From the NCBI GenBank assembly GCA_964475985.1, contig CAYYYP010000010.1, positions 16,756 to 80,755 of the forward strand: a stretch of 64,000 bases of DNA, in the 5' to 3' direction. The position numbers and the translations under genes were made by a program. Below, in pieces: positions 58,716-64,000 of this stretch. The stretch is from CAYYYP01 sp964475985 (lineage in GTDB: Bacteria > Bdellovibrionota > UBA1018 > CAYHWW01). The notes under the pieces are model-generated. The model did not search any database. It worked only from the letters and a program-made list of their open reading frames with translations, and had not been told where the DNA came from. The stretch's first letter is position 1. The number at the start of each line of letters is the position of its first letter.

Positions 58716-59404
58716 CCAGTCCGCTGCGTAAATACGCCGTGCGCCAGGCCACGGCTTGCGATATTGACGCAATTATAGGGCTTTGTCGCGCTGTCTACGC
58801 CGAGAGTCCGCCTTGGACAAGCGCACAATTACGATCCCATCAACTTGTGTTTCCAGAAGGTCAACTTGTAGTATACGAGTTAGAAACCGACGAAATCATC
58901 GGGATGGCTTCAAGTTTAATTGTTTATTGGGATGATTACGATTGGGACACCCCTTGGCGGGACTTTACCGCCTTTGGCACCTTTACCAACCATGACCCAA
59001 CTAGGGGACGCACGCTTTATGGAGCAGAAGTCATGGTGCATCCCAAAGCTCAGGGAACTGGCGCAGGCTCTCTTCTTTACAAAGCGCGTGAAGATTTAGC
59101 TCGTCGGCTCAACCTCTTGCGCATTCGCGCAGGTGCGCGCCTTCGGGGGTATCATCACTTCGCTCAAAGACTGAATGCAGAAGATTATGTACTGAGTGTA
59201 GTTAGAGGAGATATTAAGGATCCCACTTTAAGCTTTCAACTCAAGCATGGCTTTCAGGTCCTTCGCGTGATTGGCCAATATCTCCTGCATGATCCAGAAA
59301 GTCTCGGTTATGCAGCCGTAATCGAATGGATCAATCTCGAAGTCGCGCTACCGGCCGATTACGACGCTGCACTTCGGTCTCGATTTTATCGAATTGCAAA
59401 CTGA
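58712..59404 (+). CDS. GNAT-family N-acetyltransferase coupled to the nitrilase
   Basis: A 230-aa protein from GTG 58712, overlapping the nitrilase stop. The start YAVRQATACDIDAIIGLCRAVYAESPPW is a GNAT N-terminus. Motif A is YGAEVMVHPKAQGTGAGSLLYKA (acetyl-CoA pyrophosphate loop QGTGAG). It continues with RIRAGARLRGYHHFAQRL and LKHGFQVLRVIGQYL. It would acetylate an amine in the cytoplasm. It matches the GNAT half of known fused GNAT/carbon-nitrogen hydrolases. Confidence 0.83.
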   Translation: MTSPLRKYAVRQATACDIDAIIGLCRAVYAESPPWTSAQLRSHQLVFPEGQLVVYELETDEIIGMASSLIVYWDDYDWDTPWRDFTAFGTFTNHDPTRGRTLYGAEVMVHPKAQGTGAGSLLYKAREDLARRLNLLRIRAGARLRGYHHFAQRLNAEDYVLSVVRGDIKDPTLSFQLKHGFQVLRVIGQYLLHDPESLGYAAVIEWINLEVALPADYDAALRSRFYRIAN

Positions 59405-59412
59405 TCATGCTC

Positions 59413-59643
59413 CTAAAAAAATGCAACTAGGAGGCTTTCTCGCAGTCGAATCTCGTCTTGGTATTCTTTTGCAATGGCGATCAACCCAATAAAAAATAAA
59501 AATACTCCCATGAAAATAACGGCATGATGTGATGACGCAACAACCATGGTTAAAAAAAGAATATGAACGATGATCACAAATGTATGAACTACTGCGACGA
59601 TGAAAATAACGGTTGCAAGAATTTCAGATAACTCCGGATTCAT
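59413..59643 (-). CDS. Small membrane protein, possibly a truncated Na+/H+-antiporter-like remnant
   Basis: A 76-aa protein with two or three hydrophobic segments (ILATVIFIVAVVHTFVIIVHI, VIFMGVFLFFIGLIAIA), ending YQDEIRLRESLLVAFF. The ATVIF.VAV.HTF start and RLRESLLV.FF end resemble two separate parts of a putative Na+/H+ antiporter family, as if the centre and C-terminus had been lost. This is from memory and weak. It overlaps the stop of the MscS gene by 4 bp (ATGA), so it could also be a genuine small membrane protein of that operon. Confidence 0.5.
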   Translation of the reverse strand: MNPELSEILATVIFIVAVVHTFVIIVHILFLTMVVASSHHAVIFMGVFLFFIGLIAIAKEYQDEIRLRESLLVAFF

Positions 59644-61299
59644 GGTTCCACGCTTTTAGGATTAATCGCTTCAAACCGAAACGCCGTCGCGGGCCTGCTT
59701 GACTTGCGCTCTTGTGCCGGAATCGTCAAATCGTTCCCATCTCGCAAAGACGTGTAGTGAGGCGACATGATTTCCACTTGCGCTTCATTGAAAGCATCCT
59801 GGATATTCTGATGCAGCATTGAATACATCAAAGCCATTTTATTAGGTTCGTCAGTATATGCGTTAATCTCATAGGAAACATAAAAATCATCTAGGCTAGT
59901 TTGCAGAACGAACGGAGCGGGTTTTTCTTTGACCCCAGTAGTTTTAAGGGCTGCCCTCAAAAGTAAAGAGTGAACTGTTTTCCAAGGAACATCATAGCCG
60001 ATCGTAACAGTAGTATGAAGAATGAGGNNNNNNNNNNAACTTGGCAGTAGAACTATAGTTTATGATGTGACTTCCAAGCACCATGGAGTTTGGAATCGTG
60101 ATATCGGCATTTTTGATAGTTCGGATCCGGGTTATGAGAAGAGTTTTCTCAACTACATCCCCCATCGTATCGGCAATTTTGACGCGATCTCCCAGCCTGA
60201 AGGGCCGCATGTAAGTCAACACAACGCCGGCAACCACATTGGCGATTGCAGAACTCGACCCAAGAGAAAATAGAATTCCAAGGAAAACCGAGACGCCCTG
60301 AAAAGCCGGCGAGCCCGATCCTGGAAGATAAGGAAAGATGATAATCAGTGCAAAAGCAAGGATGAGAAAACGAACCAGCTTATAGGTAGGCTCGGCCCAT
60401 TCCTGATAAAAACCCTGAAAGTTGAGTGTTCCCTTCTCAATCTCTAAAAAAAAGATTTGTACGAACCTTAGAACATATTTCGTGATGATCAGGGCAACGA
60501 TAATAAAGAATAGATTGGGGAGAAAATCATAAAAAATATGGCCTATTTTTTTTACGGGATTTAAAATGAATCCTAAAAGCTTAGGCGCAAAGTTTGCCGT
60601 CCAAGGAAAAAAACTCAGAACCAACGGAATATAAATATAAAGCAGAATAACAGTCAAACTGACTCTAACCGCATGGACCAACCATAGCAAGATTGCAACT
60701 ATCCGGTCCGCCGTGAGAACTTCTAAGGATCGAATACGAAGTGATTTGATGCGACTGCCGCGAGAGGCCTGAATAGCAGTTGCAGCTTTTGGGAAAAAAC
60801 GTGCGAATAAGAAAAGGAGCAATACCAAGGCGATGGTTGCAATGCCGGCATAAGCGCTTGAAACCAATAGCTCACGCGGGCTCTTTGATTCTCGATCCCT
60901 TTCAATTGCCCGCCTAATAGAGTGAGCCGTTGAAGCAGCGAGATCGGAGCGACTTACATTCAATGCCTGGGCGTCGTGTTCAGTGATACTAATGAGGACG
61001 TCTTCCCCAGCGTAAATTTCGGTGGCAACATCAATTTCCTTTACCGAAATTGTTGAAGTATCAAAAAGCCGATTATTCGCCAATTTTTGAACACGAACTA
61101 AAATAGCATCTGCTCGATTCTGCGACGAAAATGAGCCAATCCCATAATGGAGTTCGATAAGCTTAATACCAGCAAACTCCACTTGTACCGCGGGATGAAG
61201 TGTATATGTGACGCAAAAAGCAACCTTTGAAAGGATTAGGAACGCAAGGATAGGAACGTTGACACGCAGTAAGCTAAATCGAAATATTTTTTTTAACAA
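59640..61299 (-). CDS. MscS-type mechanosensitive channel (interrupted by an assembly gap)
   Basis: An exported N-terminus (MLKKIFRFSLLRVNVPILAF...FC) precedes a periplasmic domain of about 130 residues and several helices. The MscS core follows: GVSVFLGILFSLGSSSAIANVVAG (pore helix TM3 with the Gly/Ala pattern), RPFRLGDRVKIADTMGDVVE and IPNSMVLGSHIINYS (beta domain). Ten Ns at 60029-60038 interrupt the frame, after which VTIGYDVPWKTV...SYEINAYTDEP continues the C-terminal domain to 59640. I read it as one intact gene of about 550 codons. It releases solutes under osmotic down-shock. Confidence 0.85.
60029..60038. other. Assembly gap (10 N) inside the MscS gene
   Basis: Ten Ns of arbitrary length; both flanks code for the same channel. 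Confidence 0.95.
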
Positions 61300-61472
61300 A
61301 GAACCCCCGACGTTTTTAGGTACTTGGACTACTCCTAAAATCTATATCGCTTGATCAGACTTTAATAGACTAAAGGTTATTTGACTGATTGTGCGGTCAA
61401 TTATCGAGCTCTCGCCCCAGTATAAATGGAATGCTAGGCTCATGAGCAAGATCTGTAGCTCCCTCCAATACT

Positions 61473-61532
61473 GTGGACACTTGGAAGCATGATAGTACAG
61501 GAATCGCATAATCGCATAAGCCAGGTGTCCAC
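61473..61532. repeat. 12-bp inverted repeat with 36-bp spacer
   Basis: GTGGACACTTGG (61473-61484) and CCAGGTGTCCAC (61521-61532), one mismatch. The spacer contains ATCGCATA twice in tandem (61503-61518). GTGGACAC ends are common in insertion-sequence termini, so this may be an IS scar or a MITE-like remnant; a regulator site is the alternative. The rest of 61300-61644 shows no gene. Confidence 0.4.
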
Positions 61533-61644
61533 TTACTCAGAGTAGTTCCATTTTGCAGTGATTTAGATTTTAGATCAGCTGGGATTTTCGTTTTACGACG
61601 AATTGACTTTGAAGAATTGCGATGTTGTAAGTTGCGCCATTCAA

Positions 61645-63372
61645 ATGAAGAACCGTTTAATCCTGCTTGCCATTTTTTTCATGTCACAAACTGCTTCCGC
61701 TAGGCACGTGGTCATCATTGGCGGAGGCGTCGCCGGTTTAAGCGCTGCCCAAGAACTTATCCTACGGGGCTATCAAGTTACCATTTTCGAAAAAGCAGAT
61801 TCCCCAGGCGGGCGCGCACGGAGCATTTCCATCGCGGGATCCGGAACTGAGGGACGTTTGGATTTACCGGCGGAACATGGAAACCGGACGTTTTTCGGCT
61901 TCTATTGGAATTTGGTGGATACCATGAGTCGTATCCCGACGGAAATAAATGGCATACCAGCGACAATGAAAGAACGCCTGGTCGTGCTGCATGAACTTCA
62001 TATTGCCAAAGATGGACATGAACCTATCTATTTTCCCACACAATTTCCGCCCAGAAATTTCCCGGACTTTCTCCGGTGGATCCAAGCGGGAGTTCATTTT
62101 TCAAATCTAGTGCCGCCCTTGGAGATCGCGCACTTTGCAAAGCAGCTTTCTATCGTACTCACTTCATCCGACCAAAGGTTGAATGAGGAACTCGACAATA
62201 TTTCTTGGTGGGACTTCATCGGAGCCGCAACCCGGTCAGAAGCGTACCAACGGGAGATGGGTGAGTTGATTCCTACGACTGGCGCCGGCTTAAAGGCTAA
62301 GAATGGCAGCGCGCGCGCCATCGGCATGGGGATTCTGCAATTGATATATAGCGGGCTTGGTTTAACTCAACCTTTTGATCGGGTACTGAACGGCCCAACA
62401 AATGAAGTTTGGATTCAACCTTGGCTCAACTACTTACAATCCCTAGGCGTAGAGTATCGTTCAAACCACGAAGTCACTGCTTTCATATTAGAAGGAAGGA
62501 CAGTTACGGGCGTGCAAGTATTAAGCGGCGATAAAGTTGAAATCATACATGCCGACGCCGTGATCTCTACCTTGCCGGTGGAAAAACTTAGGCAACTCGT
62601 CACGCTAGAAATGAGGCGAGCCGATCCTGGACTTCAAAAGCTTGATCGGCTTCAGGTCGAAAATTACAACGGCGTTCAAATTTATTTGAAACGCCCGATT
62701 TTTCGCTCACGTGGACATATAGTTTTTGACAGTGCGCCATGGAAGCTGAATGGAATTATACAAAGCGGTCGGATTTGGGAGCGGCCATTGACACAATACG
62801 GCGACGGCACCGTATCTCAAATACTTTCAATTGATATTGGCTCATGGAACGCAAAAGGTCTAAACGGCAAAACCGTTGGTGAATGCACGAGGCTTGAGCT
62901 GGTCCAAGAAATTGTGGCACAGATCACGCGCGATCTCCGGCCGCAGAACCCTAACGTCGAGCATGAGCTCCGACAAAACCTAGTTACTGTCGCGGTTGAT
63001 GCAGAAATTGATTTTTCCCACGGCACCGCCAGAAATATGGCGCCGCTTCACGCCGATGTTGTCGGATCTTATTTCGCTAGGCCCGAACCACGCACCGGAA
63101 TTAACGGATTTTTCCTCGCAGGCGATTTTGTGAATCCTAGGTCCGTACCCGGGGCGGCCGGTACCATCTCTTCCATGGAAGGCGCGAACATCAGCGCACG
63201 GGTTGCGGTGAACGAAATCCTAAGGGATTTCCGGGATGGCGGTCAAAAGGTTCCCGTGTTTGAGAACTACCGACCGGGCGGAATTTTCGCGGCCATGCGG
63301 GCCCGAGACGCCCAACGTTTCCGGGAAGGTAAACCTCATATATTGAGCTGTGCTTTGTGGTTGTTTTTGTAA
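61645..63372 (+). CDS. Exported FAD-dependent amine-oxidase/phytoene-desaturase-like protein
   Basis: A 575-aa protein from ATG 61645, which gives the signal peptide MKNRLILLAIFFMSQTASA (the open frame starts at 61603 without a signal). The dinucleotide-binding fold is HVVIIGGGVAGLSAAQELI, followed by TIFEKADSPGGRA. The C-terminal FAD motif is GINGFFLAGDFVNPRSVPGAAGTI with the ERxEGA-like SSMEGANISARVA. It resembles carotenoid desaturases and hydroxysqualene dehydroxylases. The export signal is unusual for this group and implies a periplasmic reaction. Substrate unknown. Confidence 0.83.
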   Translation: MKNRLILLAIFFMSQTASARHVVIIGGGVAGLSAAQELILRGYQVTIFEKADSPGGRARSISIAGSGTEGRLDLPAEHGNRTFFGFYWNLVDTMSRIPTEINGIPATMKERLVVLHELHIAKDGHEPIYFPTQFPPRNFPDFLRWIQAGVHFSNLVPPLEIAHFAKQLSIVLTSSDQRLNEELDNISWWDFIGAATRSEAYQREMGELIPTTGAGLKAKNGSARAIGMGILQLIYSGLGLTQPFDRVLNGPTNEVWIQPWLNYLQSLGVEYRSNHEVTAFILEGRTVTGVQVLSGDKVEIIHADAVISTLPVEKLRQLVTLEMRRADPGLQKLDRLQVENYNGVQIYLKRPIFRSRGHIVFDSAPWKLNGIIQSGRIWERPLTQYGDGTVSQILSIDIGSWNAKGLNGKTVGECTRLELVQEIVAQITRDLRPQNPNVEHELRQNLVTVAVDAEIDFSHGTARNMAPLHADVVGSYFARPEPRTGINGFFLAGDFVNPRSVPGAAGTISSMEGANISARVAVNEILRDFRDGGQKVPVFENYRPGGIFAAMRARDAQRFREGKPHILSCALWLFL

Positions 63373-63542
63373 CACTGGCCACGCCTTAGTGTCCTAGAAA
63401 TTTTTGCCCGGTATATATGACCTAACGGCGTCGTTACGTGACGTATACCGCTATTGAAACATCCTTTCGCTTTCCATATTCAGCTAAGATCTAAGGAAGT
63501 GGTTTTGCCCTAAAACTAACCCCCTGCGCTTAATGGAGAGCC

Positions 63543-64000
63543 ATGTTCCGCACTTCTAAATTCCTCCTATTTTCCGCCGTCGTATTTTTGCTCCCTTGCG
63601 CGCAGGCCTCGGATTCTTGCGATTATTATAAAGAACACTTCCCGGATATTTATGCCATCGCTTGTAACGGCAGCGGCACCACAAAAACATCCCAAGCAAA
63701 TGCGACACTTGCAAGCGCAGCCACCAATAACGTAGCGACTTTGCCAACGGAACCGACGCCCTACGGTCTGGAAAATATTACTAGTTACTTTCGGCGTAGG
63801 CCTACGTCCTATTCACCGTCCTTCGCACTCATTAAGGGATTTCAAAAATTTGGTGCAGGCATCACTACGGGTAGCGACAATACTTTTTATGGGAACGACG
63901 TTATGCAGCGTACGCGTGGTCGGGCTCTAGTTAATTCGTTTGACGGGTGGGAGACGCCTAAACGCCGTATTCCAAATTTTAATTTTGGTACGGCGATATC
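63543..64000 (+). CDS. N-terminus of a secreted protein of unknown function (cut by the window edge)
   Basis: The frame is open from ATG 63543 to the right edge (152 codons plus 2 bases). GGAGAG precedes the start. Signal peptide MFRTSKFLLFSAVVFLLPCAQA, then DSCDYYKEHFPDIYAIACNG with two Cys that may form a disulfide, a Thr/Ala-rich linker (TTKTSQANATLASAATNN), and beta-rich sequence (SFALIKGFQKFGAGITTG). It may be an outer-membrane or surface protein. No family recognised from this part. 63373-63542 holds only a short CGGTATA/TATACCG inverted repeat. Confidence 0.75.
   Translation, partial: MFRTSKFLLFSAVVFLLPCAQASDSCDYYKEHFPDIYAIACNGSGTTKTSQANATLASAATNNVATLPTEPTPYGLENITSYFRRRPTSYSPSFALIKGFQKFGAGITTGSDNTFYGNDVMQRTRGRALVNSFDGWETPKRRIPNFNFGTAI

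Noticed and set aside
59640..61299. MscS channel looks split into two genes
   Set aside because: The break is the N run at 60029-60038; coding continues on the other side with the expected C-terminal domain.

Overview
The window looks like a chromosome segment of a Gram-negative, aerobically respiring bacterium. Many proteins carry Sec or lipoprotein signals, three look like outer-membrane or surface proteins, and the respiratory chain uses alternative complex III plus a caa3-type oxidase. The mix (PilZ, FecR and TPR/beta-barrel proteins, ACIII, MobC-type mobilisation) is what I associate with Bdellovibrionota/Oligoflexia or other former deltaproteobacteria. That placement is an inference. 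No rRNA or ribosomal protein is present to test it.

Layout. 1-13.9 kb is ordinary chromosome: an export-tagged PrkA-like kinase (cut by the left edge), a DnaQ exonuclease-WYL fusion, PilZ, then sfsA - ygfZ-like - a 1006-residue metalloprotease/propeller/barrel protein - FecR. A DUF2400 protein, a TPR/beta-barrel protein and a DapB-like dehydrogenase read the other way, followed by a HAD phosphatase. 13.9-21 kb holds an export-tagged ATPase, a YgiQ radical SAM protein, a DUF362 protein and an NCS2 purine permease. It also holds four large palindromic elements (A-D) whose outer stems are unrelated in sequence while their tips share a folded core.

21.0-35.1 kb is one long minus-strand operon, actABCDEF - ctaB/sco fusion - ctaC - ctaD - ctaE - ctaF/cytochrome c fusion. 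It encodes a quinol-to-oxygen chain: quinol is oxidised by ACIII, electrons pass over several cytochrome c domains, and oxygen is reduced by an A2-type caa3 oxidase. Heme A synthesis and CuA assembly functions are built in. A DUF1624 membrane protein and an S41 protease lipoprotein follow.

38.28-51.75 kb is an integrative mobilisable element in the 3' end of tRNA-Pro(TGG). A 22-bp copy of the tRNA end marks each border, and TGGCTGAG arm-type repeats lie at both ends. The right half carries mobility genes (Doc toxin/antitoxin, MobC, relaxase, a small unknown, an excisionase-like protein, a tyrosine integrase interrupted by an assembly gap). The left half is a defence island. It holds a TIR-like/multi-pass membrane protein pair and a four-gene operon of a phosphothreonine-lyase-like protein, a primase(AEP)-SF2 helicase fusion, an MmeI-like single-chain restriction-modification enzyme and a small cold-shock-domain protein. 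This is the best candidate for an undescribed multi-component system.

51.75-64 kb starts with a second tyrosine recombinase abutting the element, probably from an older insertion at the same tRNA. It then has an unknown protein, DUF1801, Ogt, two paralogous nitrilase-superfamily enzymes on either side of a broken amino-acid permease, a GNAT protein coupled to the second nitrilase, an MscS-type channel (with an assembly gap), an exported FAD amine-oxidase-like protein and the start of a secreted protein cut by the right edge. Two 10-N gaps (50789-50798, 60029-60038) show this is a scaffolded draft assembly.
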